Notes under the pieces: model-generated
Told to the model about the DNA's origin: nothing
The model's database searches: none
The model's input: the letters and a program-made list of their open reading frames with translations, nothing else
From: Undaria pinnatifida
Taxonomy: Eukaryota; Sar; Phaeophyceae; Laminariales; Alariaceae
DNA length: 64,000 nucleotides
Assembly: GCA_012845835.1 (NCBI GenBank)
Contig: JABAKD010000001.1
Location: 17,065,726 to 17,129,725 of the forward strand
Direction of reading: 5' to 3'
Made by a program: the position numbers and the translations under genes
Shown here: positions 43,814-54,670 of the stretch, in pieces
Layout: each line of letters opens with the position of its first letter
How positions within the stretch are numbered: the first letter of the stretch is position 1

Positions 43814-43863
43814 GCTGTTGTTGTTATTGTTGTTGTTGTTGTTGCTATTGTTGTTGTTGTTGT
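43775..43863. repeat. TTG/CAA microsatellite
   Basis: An almost pure (TTG)n run with a few TTA and CTG interruptions, about 29 units. Confidence 0.95.
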
Positions 43864-43930
43864 GTAGTACTTTACTCTTTTACGATAATACCTGGTTGAT
43901 GATGCTTGATATCGGTACTCTATGCTCCAT

Positions 43931-43998
43931 GACCGGTCGCCCCGGTGGTCTAGAGGAACGATAATAATATTACAGGTTCTGCGGTTCAGAAATTGCAG
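43931..43998 (+). repeat. tRNA-like sequence, copy 1 (possible SINE head)
   Basis: CCGGTCGCCCCGGTGGTCTA and 'gagg' form a good polymerase III A-box (TGGTCTAGAGG). GCGGTTCAGAAAT about 35 bp downstream is a weak B-box. The first 14 bases match 55699-55712. The stems needed for a functional tRNA cannot be formed, so it is not called as a tRNA gene. Confidence 0.4.
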
Positions 43999-44057
43999 TG
44001 TGATCTTTTCGTCTATGCATAGACAATAATTACCTGCCGGGAACACCTTTTAGCGTG

Positions 44058-44190
44058 GGTACAATTCGACGCGATCGAGTCGACGGGGGAAGAAAGTGCA
44101 GATTTATTCTCGAGATATTAACGAAGACGCGTGCAGCAGTGGGGAGGGCCCCTGCTTAGTGATCATGGACCTCTGCGTTACGTTTAGAGA
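44058..44190 (+). repeat. dispersed repeat E, copy 1
   Basis: It shares with 55365-55500 the words 'caattcgacRcgaNcgagtcgacg', 'gaagNaaNgc', 'ttctcgNgatanac' and 'cagtggggag'. It lies downstream of a tRNA-like sequence here and upstream of one at 55 kb. Function unknown. Confidence 0.55.
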
Positions 44191-45155
44191 AAGAGAACTA
44201 CAAGAAAGCGAATATAGTAGATGGGATGAGCAACAGCAACTGAAAAAATGCGAGTACCCCATACCAGCTGCCCCATAGTCTATACCCCACTCCACGAAAC
44301 TTAAAATGCGTCAAACTGCTCGTTGCAAAAATAACAGGTTTGTCGAGAACGCAAGACCTTACAGACCGAGAGACAGGGTAATCAAAGCAGTGCATGTCAT
44401 TACAGTATTTCGCCCACCACACCACCTCCGTGGAATTAGTTTTGGGCATCAGCGAACTGGATCCTACGCATGCCCGTAGTGTCTCAAGTGGAGTGAGGAG
44501 CGGTAGTAAAAACCAAGTGCGTTGCTCGATAACCTGATCCTGACCGTTGGCATACTGAGCAATCTCCGGGCCGCGTCACCTCTCTATCAGGCTTATGAAG
44601 AATTGCCATTTGCCATTTTCAAGACGAAGGCGGTTGCGTTGACATATGCTACCTGGCATGATATAGAGGAAAGAAACATCATGCAGGGATCATCCACTAT
44701 ATGCTAGGGCATGGTTTCGGGAGCACCACTAACACGAGCATCAGACGTGGACACGACATCTGCAGGACCACGGCATCTTCAACGACATGGAAAATTCAGG
44801 ATGTATCGTCGTATACCATGGTATTATCTAATAATGTGAAAATGAATTACAGGCAAATCGAGACTACTGCTAACCTATCATGCTATAATAGTACGCAGGA
44901 CATTTCGTGCGCGCCGTCTGCATGATCGCCTCCCAACCTGTGCTAACCGAAGTAACATATGCCTCTATATATGCCTAACGAAGTAACGTAGTACTCGTAC
45001 TATCTATTGCGGCAATATGAAGGAGATATCTTGCGGGATCCTTGTCGGTATTATCTTCAGAAGGGGCAGGTGTTCCTATCGCGAGACCACAGATGACAGC
45101 AGTACAAAACCCAGGGAGGTAGTACACTCTCTTGTTATTGTTGTCAAGCAAGGCT
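44191..45155. other. no recognisable gene
   Basis: No supported gene, RNA or repeat. Confidence 0.4.
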
Positions 45156-45831
45156 TGCTCGATTTAGGTAGGGATGTCAGAGGAACGTGCTTTGGAAAAC
45201 CGCTGTAACAGGGATACAAGAGTGATCGAGAGGGGGGAGGGGAGGAGGGGGGGGTGGAAGCTTGGCTCTGACAAAGCTCCAAATACCGGCTCTCGTACTG
45301 GCAAGGTATCCAAGCTTCATGCCAAACGTCAACCCTGAGTGCAAGCTGCTAACTGCCTACTACGTCGGCCGCTTCTACACGGCCACGTCTGTGACTCCTT
45401 GCATACTTGAAGTGGGAGAAAGGACCAGCTCACAATACACCCATTCACACCGAGTCCTCGTGTTCTCCTAAGAACCATTCTACTCTCTATGCAAAAGTGC
45501 AGCTACTTATTCTAAACCAATCAGCGCGGGACGCGTAGCCTAAGACAGGATGCTACCATTGTTGTGTTTCCTGCATGCCCCCTAGATCACGTGGTTCATT
45601 ATACTACTGCTGTGCGATATATACGGACGTGCCGAATCCTGAATCCCGCGTCAGCCTTTCTGGGGACACTCTAATGATTCCGAATCTCACGATTCCGATT
45701 CCGAATTGCACAACAAATGAAATCATGGAAATCAGACTTTAAGATCTCAACAGAGCTATAACCTTTTCCCGCAGAGATAGACGGTTGGTCTATAGCTCAT
45801 GCAGCTAGCGGATACCTAGTAAAACATTACA
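45156..45831. repeat. direct repeat F, copy 1 (candidate LTR), interrupted
   Basis: It starts TGCTCGATTTAGGT. After about 295 bp of extra sequence (45176-45470) it continues 'ctctatgcaaaagtgcag' through 'ccaatcagcgcgggacgcgt' to 'gcagctagcggatacctag', ending near ACATTACA. Its partner at 50734-51110 lacks the extra sequence. The two bracket a decayed Ty3/Gypsy integrase, so they could be its LTRs. The plus strand carries CCAATCAG, CACGTG and a TATATA box about 100 bp downstream. Confidence 0.6.
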
Positions 45832-46135
45832 AAATTTGCCCGCCCTGAAAAGTCGTAGATGCAGATCACACGGGCATATGGCAATGGCTAACTAAGAAAT
45901 CTTGAAATCGAGAGGCGGATCGAAGATACTGCTATTCAAAACAACGACATCAAATGAGGCTATGGACCAACCCACACCTCGTGATTGATGATTGATGATT
46001 GAGGCTAAGACGCCTCTGGTAGGGGTTAGTCCTTGGGCCCACTGTCTCTAAACCGCTGGGCAGAAAGTGCTGGTGCAAGGGAACGCAGAGAACAAAGGAA
46101 GGGGCTCCAGAAACGGTAGCACCCGAACTGAGGAA
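45832..46135. other. no recognisable gene
   Basis: Unique-looking sequence with a short 'gattgatgattgatgattga' run at about 45983-46002. Confidence 0.4.
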
Positions 46136-46440
46136 GAGAAAAACGTGCACTGCAGGATACCAGATATCGACTGAATCTCTGTGTTTGGGACACAGTAGGC
46201 GGTTGGTAGTAGAGGACCAGAAAGGTAGCATCCGAGCTAAAAACAGGCATGTGCACTGCAGGACACCAGCCATCGACCGAATCGTTTGGGACGCATGGGC
46301 GTGGGTAAAGGGGTACCAGAAAAGGCAACACCCGAACTGAAAACAGACACGTGCACTGAAGGATACCAGCCAGCGACTGAATCTCTGCGCCTGAGACGCA
46401 TGTGCGTGGATAACAGGGACAGGTATCCGAAGCGAGAGAA
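46136..46440. repeat. ~100-bp tandem repeat, three copies
   Basis: GTGCACTGMAGGAYACCAG begins units near 46148, 46252 and 46351. Each continues 'ccaNcgacYgaatc' and 'gacgcatgNgcgtgg' to 'cccgaactgaaaacag'. The open minus-strand frames over this array (Cys/Phe/Ser-rich) translate the repeat and are not called. Confidence 0.8.
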
Positions 46441-46996
46441 CATATGAGCAAAAAAGAAAAGAGTAGTGAAATGCCATACCGAATAAGGGCGACGACAAAG
46501 TTGCAGCAACCCAAAGGGCTCCATAACAGAAACAACGAAGTTATAGTACACCCTGAAGGTATCATAACTCATTCTGAAGACAAAAACACAAAGTGAAACA
46601 TAAAACACTAAGCTATGGCGGATGCTAGTGTACCGACATACTAAGGGGAGATAAAGGGGGCTCCGCGGGGACCGTCAGCATTGCGTAGGACACCGCGTAC
46701 CAGTCCCCCAACCTGATGACGCTGAAAGCACCAGGAGCCGTGGACTGCGCTCCATGAAGTGGGGTAAGGTGATGGCAGGAGGTCGATCTTGATCGGTCCC
46801 GGGTCATCGAGGAAGCAGACGATATAGGAGTTGGCGGGGTAGTTGTCGGTCGAGGTGCGATGGGCTACTTTGCCCAATCACCAGAAACCGTCGCGGGCTT
46901 TGTATCAGAGATGTGCCCCCTAGGGGAGGGTCGTGGAGCTGAACCGTTGAAGCCAGAGGGCGCTTAGGACGAGGCTGACCCGCGAGCGAGAAATAT
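46441..46996. other. no recognisable gene
   Basis: This probably belongs to the 3' untranslated part of the decayed Gypsy element, if direct repeats F are its LTRs. No motif supports that directly. Confidence 0.3.
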
Positions 46997-48545
46997 TCAC
47001 CCCGGGGCCGCGCTAGTTTCGCGGTGAGCAGCCCCGATGCGCATCTGTCGGTATAAGCGGTTGGACTGGCGGTGTTGTGAAGGGGTGCCAGGCCAATATC
47101 GGCGGAGGTGAAGCCGGTGGTGTTGTAGGTCTTGTTCGTGTTCCAGTGAACGGCTGAACAGTCCGGACCAATGTCTCGTACATGACTGCAAGGACGCCTC
47201 CCTGGCGTTGATGTCCCGAAATCTGGTCGACCTTAAGCCGTTCCGGCGGTGGAGATATGACGTTGAGGGTGAAGTGGAAGGGCGGAGACTTGGGGGAGAA
47301 GGAGTTGAGCACGTACTTGGTGACGTCGGCTGGAAGGTGGTTTGGTATGTCGTGGATGACGTCGGGGTTTCGGCATGGTTTGCAGCGGAGAGCGGCGACG
47401 CGAGGTTTGGAGTCGCGTCCGGGCATGTCGGACGGGAGGTCGAGTTACAGCAGCTTGTCATGAAAGAGGCAGACCATCTGGGACGGCAGAGGCCGGTGCT
47501 GGACCCACGGCGAGGATCTTGAAGGGGCCGATCCAGTTGAAGGATAGCTTAGTCTTGAGAACGATGGCGTCGATGCCTTTCCTGGCGCCTTAGCGAATGG
47601 TGGCGGCGGAGGTGTAGATCCACGCCCAACCGTTGACGGAGAATGGGGGTAATAAGCGGAGGGCGTCCATGAGGGAAGCGTTGCGGCGGTCGACACGCGA
47701 TACGTAGATGGCTTGTAATTCTCGGACGGCGCGGTAGGTGCGTTGTTGGTGAGCAGTGGCGAGGTCGACAAAAGCTAGCTGGTCCAGGTTGAGGCTTTGA
47801 TGTCCGCCGATGTTGGGGATGTCGAAGACGGTAAGGGGGCGGCGGGGGAGGCGGGGGAGGCGGCCTATCTGCACCTCGTTGGGGGCACGTCCGGTGGCTG
47901 CGCTGACGAAGGTGTTGTACGCGCTCTCGGTGTGTGGGAGTTGAATATTCCAGTCAGTTTGTTGTTCGTCGCCGACCATGGCGAACATAAGGGCCATGGT
48001 GTGGTTGACACGCTCGACACCGCCGTTGTTGCACGGGTGGTAGGAACTGGTGGCAATCTTATTGATGCCGAGGCGATCGTAGAGGGCGAGGGAACATTTG
48101 GAGCAAAACTGGAGTCCGTTATCGGAAAGCAGACTTACGGGTCATCCCCAGAGAGGCATATATCGGCCAACAAGGATGTCGGCCGTGCCGGAGGCGGGGA
48201 ACTGGGCCTCTGTAGCGGCGTACGTGTCGGCACGGCGGCTGAAGTGGTCCGTAAAAAGGAGGATGTAGGCGTTGCCTCGAAGCGTATAGGGGGCCGAGGT
48301 AGTTCACGCTGACGAGGATGCCGGGGCCGTTTGGTAACGGCAGGGAAACGGTAGGCCAGCAAATTGTTTGGCGTGAAGTCTTGCGCGCCTGGCACTTGAG
48401 ACAGCGACGGAGCTACCAACGGGTGGAAACGTCCATGCCGATCCACCAGTAGAAACGCCTGAGCATGCCAAGTGTCCGAGAAACATCCAAGTGGCAAGAG
48501 GTGGTGGAGTGACATGTGTGCAGGACCCATGGGCGCATCAACATT
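46997..48545 (-). pseudogene. Ty3/Gypsy-type integrase, broken
   Basis: On the minus strand an H2C2 zinc-binding region (H-x-x-H-type pair in VLHTCHSTTSCHLDVSRTLG, followed by the WWIGM and CLKCQARK block) lies near 48365-48535. The catalytic core follows: AYILLFTDHFSRR (first Asp, about 48240), then a TGA stop at 48142-48144, LLSDNGLQFC (second Asp) and SSYHPCNNGGVERVNHTMAL (Glu). The C-terminal region runs through 'YNTFVSAATGRAPNEVQIGR' and 'KLSFNWIGPFKILAVGP' to about 46997. A frameshift near 48270 and the TGA break it; the three acidic residues survive. No RT of this element is found in the window. Confidence 0.85.
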
Positions 48546-49479
48546 GGAACGTAGACGCGGGTGGATAAGTCAAAGGGCAGGGGTGGTAGATCGCGGGCAT
48601 GGCGCGTTGAGTCCGTGTGTGATCGATGTACAAAAAGGGCGGTGTTAGCTGGCCTTTTGTGGTGAGGGAGACGACCTCCGCAAGAGGTGGGCGACGAGTC
48701 GAGGTGGATGTGAACCAAGAGGTCGACCGGTGGCGGTGAAGGTGAATCCAGGGAGAGGAACCGGAGGGTGGCGGAGCAGAGGGGCTCAGCGCGTTGGTTG
48801 CGCGCCCAGTCGGTTTAAGTGTAGTGTTCGACGCAGGAACGGAGATGGAGATCAAAATAGGCTCGACAATGGGCCCCGGTAGGCGAGGTGGTGCTAGTAG
48901 AGCAGGGGGGGGGGTGGGGGTCCTTAGGTAGGTGGTTTGTGATGATGGGAAGGGGTCCGGTTGGGGGATGGTAGATGAGGTCGCGATTGAAGGCGACGAG
49001 ATGATGTGTACAGCGCGGCGTTGTGTGGTAGTCGGTGGTTGGGCGGACGGCTTGGACCCGAGAGTAGGTGACCAGCGCCGAGGAGATGATGGTCTTGAAG
49101 CGGCGGTAGCCGGGGACCGACGGCCAAATCCGTAGTCTGCAGGAGTACGGGGAGTTCCAACTACAGCGGCGGAGCGGTTCCGGGTCCGAGAAGATATCAG
49201 ACCTGACGAGGCACGAGGATAGGTCGAAACCGAGACGCCCGAGGTGGACGATGGGGAGACGACGGGTGGCCTGCACGCCAAACCGGGAGGAGCGCCAGTG
49301 ACCACGGCGGCTTTCGCGGAGCTGGAAGGCGACTCTGCGATGTGGTCAAACGTAGAGATGTGGCCGACAGAAACGCTGCAATGCGAGTTGGCGGCGAGGT
49401 CTTGGAAAAAACGTGTGCCGGCGGGAACGTGGTGTGTAGGGATGCGGCGGCGGGGTCTTGGTCTTATACGAAGCGGTGG
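48546..49479 (-). other. open but unrecognised region upstream of the Gypsy integrase
   Basis: Several minus-strand frames are open (48815-49276; part of 48538-50442), rich in Pro, Ser, Thr and Arg. In a Gypsy element this position would hold RNase H and RT, but none of their motifs (YxDD, TDH, HADALSR-like) is seen. Most likely non-homologous or heavily decayed sequence. Confidence 0.3.
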
Positions 49480-50110
49480 CCGACGGGAGCGCCGTGAGGC
49501 GGTGCCGCAGCGGGGTCTTGTTCTTGGACTCTTGGACAAAGCAATGGCGGGCGGGGTCGCCGTGAGGCGATGCCGCGGCGGGGTCTTGGTCTTTGGCAAA
49601 GCGATGGCCGACGGGACCGTTGTGAGGTGGTGCCGCGGAGGGGTCTTGTTCTTGGTAAAGTCGGTGGCCGGTGGGGATGCCGTGAGGCGATGCCACGGCG
49701 GGGTCTTGGTCTTGGGCAAAGCGGTGGCCGGCAGGAGTGCCGTGAGGCGGTCCTGCATCGGGGTCATGTTCTTGGACAAAGCGGTGGCCGGCGGGGTCAC
49801 CGTGAGGCAATGCCGCGGCGGGGTCTTGGTCTTGGGCAAAGCGGTGGCCGGCAGGAGTGCCGTGAGGCGGTCCCGCATCGGGGTCATGTTCTTGGACAAA
49901 GCGGTGGCCGGCGGGGTCACCGTGAGGCAATGCCGCGGCGGGGTCTTGGTCTTTGGCAAAGCGGTGGCCGACGGGACCGTCGTGAGGTGGTGCCGCGGAG
50001 ACGTCTTGTTTTTGGGAAAAGCGGTGGCCGGTGGGGACGTCGTGAGGTGATGCCGCGGCGAGGGCTTGGTCTTGGGCAAAGCGGTGGCCGGCAGGAACGC
50101 CATGAGGCGA
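49480..50110. repeat. 60-bp minisatellite, about ten units
   Basis: Units contain 'gtgaggcgatgccgcggcgg', 'ggtcttggtctt' and 'ggcaaagcggtggccggcgg'. Two 120-bp double units at 49741-49860 and 49861-49980 are almost identical. Because 60 is a multiple of three, several long frames stay open on both strands (634 and 333 codons on minus, 268 and 201 on plus). One reads as His/Pro/Ala-rich 20-residue repeats (AGHRFAQDQDPAAA). Open length alone is not evidence of a gene here. Confidence 0.9.
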
Positions 50111-50733
50111 TGTCCGGGCGGGGTTGTGATCGTAACGTGGACCAACGAAAGCGTGGCAAGGCGAGTCGGTCCTAAGGCCTTGAGCAAAGTGGGGGCCGAG
50201 GGGAAGGGTGTGAGGTGATCCGGCGGCAGGGGCTTGAATAAAGCGGGGGCCGAGGGGAAGGCTGTGAAGCGATCCGGCGGCGGGGTGCGGGGCGGCAATG
50301 GCGGCCACGAATGGCCGAGTGACCTGGGCTGAACCTGAGACGTCCATATGCGTTCCGTGGCGCCGGTAGTCGCCGAAATCGTTGTTGGTGCAGGGGGGAT
50401 GGGGTCGAAACTGCTGGAGGCGGGTGGGATGAGCCCACCCAAGCCAATGCCTCGGGTGACCGGCTCGATTGCGGTGAAACCGCAGGCTTGGATGAGGCCG
50501 GTAGCGGTTCCGTGGTAATGTCCTGTAGGGCCCGTGTCGGAATTTTCATGAGGGAAGAAGAAGGGGTCTCAGGAAGGTCGCCTGGTTCAAGGTCAGTGGA
50601 TACCGGAAGCGGGATTGTTTGGTACCCATTGGCGACGATGATTTCGGTTTCAGAGGAACCGCCGTAAAGGGGGAGCATGTCAATTAGGTGGTGACCGGTA
50701 AGGGCTGGAACACCCGGTGAGCGGATCACGTCT
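50111..50733 (-). other. open minus-strand frame between minisatellite and direct repeat F
   Basis: A 185-codon minus frame (50172-50729) starts with a GTG-type codon directly inside the candidate LTR. Its first ~90 residues (for example HHLIDMLPLYGGSSETEIIV) look more protein-like than the repeat that follows. It could be a worn gag or protease remnant, but I see no diagnostic motif. Confidence 0.25.
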
Positions 50734-51110
50734 TGCTCGATTTAGGTCAGGATATATTATTCTCTATGCGAAAGTGCAGCTGCTGCCTATTCTAAACCAA
50801 TCAGCGCGGGATGCGTAGCCGAGGACAGGATGCTACCATTGTTATGTTTCCTGCATGCCCCGTAGATCACGTGGTTCATTACAATACTGTGTGTCATATA
50901 AGGACGTGCCGAATCCTGGATCCCGCGTCAGCCATCCTGAGGGCACTCTAATGATTGCGAATATCACGATTCCGATTCCGAATCGAACAACAAATGAAAT
51001 CATGGATATCAGACTTTAAGATATCATCAGAGATACATCGTTTTCCGCAGAGACAGACGGTTGGTCTATAGTTCATGCAGCTAGCGGATACCTAGCGGAA
51101 CACTATAACA
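50734..51110. repeat. direct repeat F, copy 2 (candidate LTR)
   Basis: It starts TGCTCGATTTAGGT and ends CACTATAACA (TG...CA), 377 bp, and is about 88% similar by eye to the matching parts of copy 1. Flanking 5-bp sequences of the pair do not match, so target duplication is not supported. Confidence 0.6.
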
Positions 51111-51263
51111 GTAACCAGAAACCACTACTCGTATAGATAGCATCAAAAATAAACCTGATACCTATCACATCCTGCATCTGGCATTTTTAGTCGCGATGAA
51201 TGGTATGTGTAGTCACTATAAAACAATCGTCATGATGATACATGGTTGCAGGTATAGATTGGA

Positions 51264-51800
51264 ATATTATAAAAATAAGAGTACACTCCATCCAGCTGTG
51301 AGATCGAAGATTTTGTCGAAGCTCATCTTTGCAAGCTGTGTGCGTGATACTTCGATCGCGCGTATTACTGGGTGTGTGTCCTCATTAAGGATATAGGTCG
51401 GCGACTCCCTTGGAATTACAGTGTAGCTTGTACCAGGGTCAACACGGTGATGTTAGTCAGTCTCTGCGCGGAAACTATACAACCCGTTTTTGAGGGGACA
51501 AAATCTGACAGCTGTGGAAGAAAATTCATCAGTTTATCAAATGTATCATGTAAGTCGTATAACCGGTGAGGGGAGGGCGGAGTTTGCAAGGGCGTGGGGG
51601 CTTTGGTTTGAACAAGAGGGAGCGGGGGGGGGGGGAGAGGGAAACGGGCGGGGCAACTCAATATGTGCGCGAAAGCTATAAACTCTTTAAAGGAACAACT
51701 CTGACGGTTGTGGAAGTAATACATCAGTTTATCATATAAATCCTGTAAGCCGTACAACCAGTGAGGTGAAGGCGGAGTGTTCGAAGGGGTGGGGAGTTTG
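51264..51800 (+). repeat. dispersed repeat D, copy 2, with internal tandem sub-unit
   Basis: The full 5' part (GAGATCGAAGATTTTGTCGA onward) is followed by two versions of a ~120-bp tail unit near 51470 and 51675. The units have 'aaactataNaNcc', 'ctgacRgNtgtggaag', 'atcagtttatca', 'gtaagYcgtaYaaccRgtga' and 'aggcggag'. This copy supplies the uninterrupted 'ggtgaggggagggcgg' sequence used to locate the MITE insertion at 62272. Confidence 0.85.
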
Positions 51801-52829
51801 GGATGGGTGTGTGGGTTGGTGGGTGGGGGGGGGATTTCCAACAGATTTTTGTCGCATAGATGTAGGGGTTTGCTATACGCGTGGTGCTAGGTCAAGGCGA
51901 TGCTGCGGGTGGTGGGGAAGAAGAGGGCGTCGGGGGGGGGTGGCGAATTGGAGCTACAGCATGGATGGCTAGAAACACAATGAGGTGGTATCAACTGCGT
52001 GGTAGTAGTAGTGTTTATTACTCTGACATATTTCGTTTTTAGGTGGGGCGTTTGAACAAGAGGGAGCGGGGGGAAAAAAATAGTATATCTTACGGACAAC
52101 TGCTCGGTCCGTGTATAACAATACACCACGACGCCATCAAACATTGTATATGCCACAGTTCTAACAAGCACCTGCCGTAGTAGTGCTCGCATTGTCTTAT
52201 GCGATAACCAGAGAGTCTTTCTACGGTAGCCCCCCCAACTTTTCTTTGACGAAATCGCCGGTTTCAAAACCAGCTCCCGATCGTACCTCCTCCTGAAATA
52301 CGTTGTCCCTCGATACCCCGACGTCATCGATCGATAGGCCTTTGCACATAAGAAAATATATGGATACTTTGTTTTCAATTGTATCCTTCCTTGTTGTGTC
52401 GATCAGCCATGAAACTTTCGTTAAAGGAAGTCCTTGGTTTTGGGGGAGGCTATCGTAGAATCAGTCCAGAAAGCACTATTCGTATAGATAGCATCAAAGT
52501 AAATCCAACATCACGTAATTTATAACAACTTTTCTCCCTTTCACTTCATATTTGTATCTTTGAAATATTGGGCATCTGTATGTAACACGCAGGTAGAATA
52601 TGTGCTACCATCCACCTCCGCAGGTGATATCACCTCACTCATTACCTTTCTAGCCATCCATGCCGTAGCTCCAATAACCCCGCCCCTCCCCCACGCCCCT
52701 CCTTCCTCATCACCCACACCATCACCCAGACCTAGCACCATGTGTATAGTAGTAAGTTCCTACCGCGTATACATTTATGCGATCTCAAGCGGTTTAAAAT
52801 CCCCCTTCCGCCTCCCCCCCCCCTCCCCC
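51801..52829. other. no recognisable gene
   Basis: A 163-codon minus frame (51887-52378) has no recognisable domain. A 14-bp palindrome AGGTGATATCACCT lies near 52622. Confidence 0.4.
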
Positions 52830-53350
52830 CCCCTTCGAACCCCCCCCCCCTCTCCTCACCGGTTGTACGATTTACAGGATATACATGATATACTGATGCG
52901 TTCCTCCCACAACCGTCAGATTTGTCCCCTTCAAGGGTTTGTAGCTGCTGCACAGATTGAGTTGCCCCCCCCGTCTACTACCCCGCCCCCCCCCCCGCCC
53001 TCGGCCCCCACGCCTTCAAAAAGCTCCGCTCTCCCCTCACCGGTTGTACGACTTACAGGATACACTTGATAAACCGATGCCTTTCCTTCGACAGCTGTCA
53101 GATTGTGTCCTCCTCAGAATTTTTTTTTTTATAGTTGCCGCGCACAGACTGATTAACATCACCGTGTTGACCCTGGTACAAGCTAGATTGTAGTTCCAAC
53201 GGGAGTCGCCGACCTATATCCTTAATGAAGACACACATCCAGCAATAAACGCGGGATTGGAGTATCAAACACCACAGCTTGCTAAAAATATTATCTTCGA
53301 CGAATCTTCGATGTCACAGCTAGTGGAGTGTATTATTATTTTTGTAATAT
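52830..53350 (-). repeat. dispersed repeat D, copy 3, inverted
   Basis: In minus orientation, the 5' part ends at 53350 ('actccactagctgtgacatc' region). The tail units follow at lower coordinates, with 'caccggttgtacgacttaca' near 53038 and 52858. G-rich segments of the other copies appear here as C runs. The family is thus found in both orientations. Confidence 0.75.
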
Positions 53351-53445
53351 ACCATCACTCCACCCGGTAACAAGTAAGTACTGTAGGCGTTCGGGGGGCG
53401 GGGGGGGGGGTCGCCGCGCGAACATTATTCTCACGTATCTAGACT

Positions 53446-53566
53446 ACATATTAAAAAAATAAAAATACACCCCATCCAGCTGTGAAATCGAAGATTTCGT
53501 CGAAACTCGTTTTTGCAAGCTGTGTGTGATGCTCCGATCGCGCGTATTGCTGGGTGTATGACCTCT
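53446..53566 (+). repeat. dispersed repeat D, copy 4, 5' piece
   Basis: It starts 'acatattaaaaaaataaaaa' and contains GAAATCGAAGATTTCGTCGA and 'gcgcgtattgctgggtgtat', then stops at 'gacctc'. The sequence expected next, 'ggatataggtcggcgactcc', is found about 500 bp later at 54068, so the copy has been split. Confidence 0.75.
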
Positions 53567-53572
53567 TGTTGC

Positions 53573-53606
<34 letters not shown>

Positions 53607-53608
53607 CT
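53567..53608. repeat. TTG/CAA microsatellite in copy 4 of repeat D
   Basis: A (TTG)n run of about 13 units with one CTG lies exactly at the break of the dispersed repeat. Confidence 0.92.
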
Positions 53609-54067
53609 CTCATCAACTCGCATAATCAAGTCCGTGGTCAAAGGACAGCCTCCAATCACTCTGGAGCTGAGGAATACCCCTTTGGGAGAAAAAACACAAG
53701 CCAAGGGTGGTAAACGAATATACCACGGCTGACGCAATTCATGCCTCCGCCAGAAACATACTCCGGAGTATAAAAATTGAAATTGGGAATCAGGCTACGA
53801 TGTACCAGCTCCATACTGGTGCATACGTCTCGCCTCTGGCGCCTGAAAAAACCGACGATTACACCGCTTGCTACCCAGGGAAGACTACCCCGTATATATT
53901 ACTCGTAGTACCTACCACTACGCATACTGACGTCAGACTCAAGTCAATCGGAAAAAAGAAACAAAGAAAAGGAAGAAGAGAAGAGAAGAGAACAACGGAT
54001 GTTGTTGTTGTCTCTGTTGTCTCACATTAACTCTCGTCAAACATCTAGACTCCGTGGCCACACAAAC
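53609..54067. other. ~460 bp of sequence inside split repeat D copy 4
   Basis: No gene is recognised. A short plus frame (53707-54030) covers most of it, without domains. This may be an insertion whose edge is the microsatellite. Confidence 0.4.
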
Positions 54068-54115
54068 GGATATAGGTCGGCGACTCCCTTGGAACTACAG
54101 CAGTGTCGCTTGCAC
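54068..54115 (+). repeat. dispersed repeat D, copy 4, resumed piece
   Basis: 'ggatataggtcggcgactcc' and 'cttggaactacagcagtgt' match the middle of the other copies. Similarity stops at 'cttgcacc'. Confidence 0.7.
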
Positions 54116-54670
54116 CTACGTATGTACAAGGGAATCCCCGTACGTATATTTTTTTTTACGCATCTTCGCTGTTCAGTACGAATAACACCATGTACACAAT
54201 AGTATGCACGAGGTTTGTACGTATCAATATCAGCTCATCAAAAACGAAACGATCCAACCATCTCTTTTTTTCCTCATCCCGCTCTCTCTGTTGTTTGTGC
54301 TCGGTTATTTCTCCTTCTCCTCCTCCCTGGACGTAACTCAGATCCGGGGTCACTCAGCAGGCCCGCCTTTCCCCCTCTCCCCACTTCGTTTCAAGCCTGA
54401 CCATACCAGACATAGCCGGACGCCCCTGGCTACCCTCGAATTGTACTAGACAGAGTTGGTTCTGGGGTCTGAATCCCACGTAGGTCGGACTTACTTGTAA
54501 GTTTATTTTCCAAAATTTATATCAAGGGAATCAACTGGTGAGAACGCGTACTATCAGCAGCGTGGTGGGTAAAGATAACAATAAATACTCGCAATTCGAT
54601 GCGTGTTGACGAGGAAATGAAGAGCTGGATGGAGCAGTCTTTTCGCGCTAGAAAATGAAGGCGCCCACCG
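54116..54670. other. no recognisable gene
   Basis: No supported gene or repeat. Confidence 0.4.

Noticed and set aside
46020-46565. 179-182-codon Cys/Ser/Phe-rich minus frames
   Set aside because: They translate the ~100-bp tandem repeat and overlap each other in different frames.
47797-48312. 171-codon plus-strand frame
   Set aside because: Exact antisense of the Gypsy integrase core.
48538-50442. 634-codon minus-strand open frame
   Set aside because: Most of it is the 60-bp minisatellite, whose period keeps several frames open on both strands. The part after it overlaps the Gypsy region in the wrong frame. No family motif.
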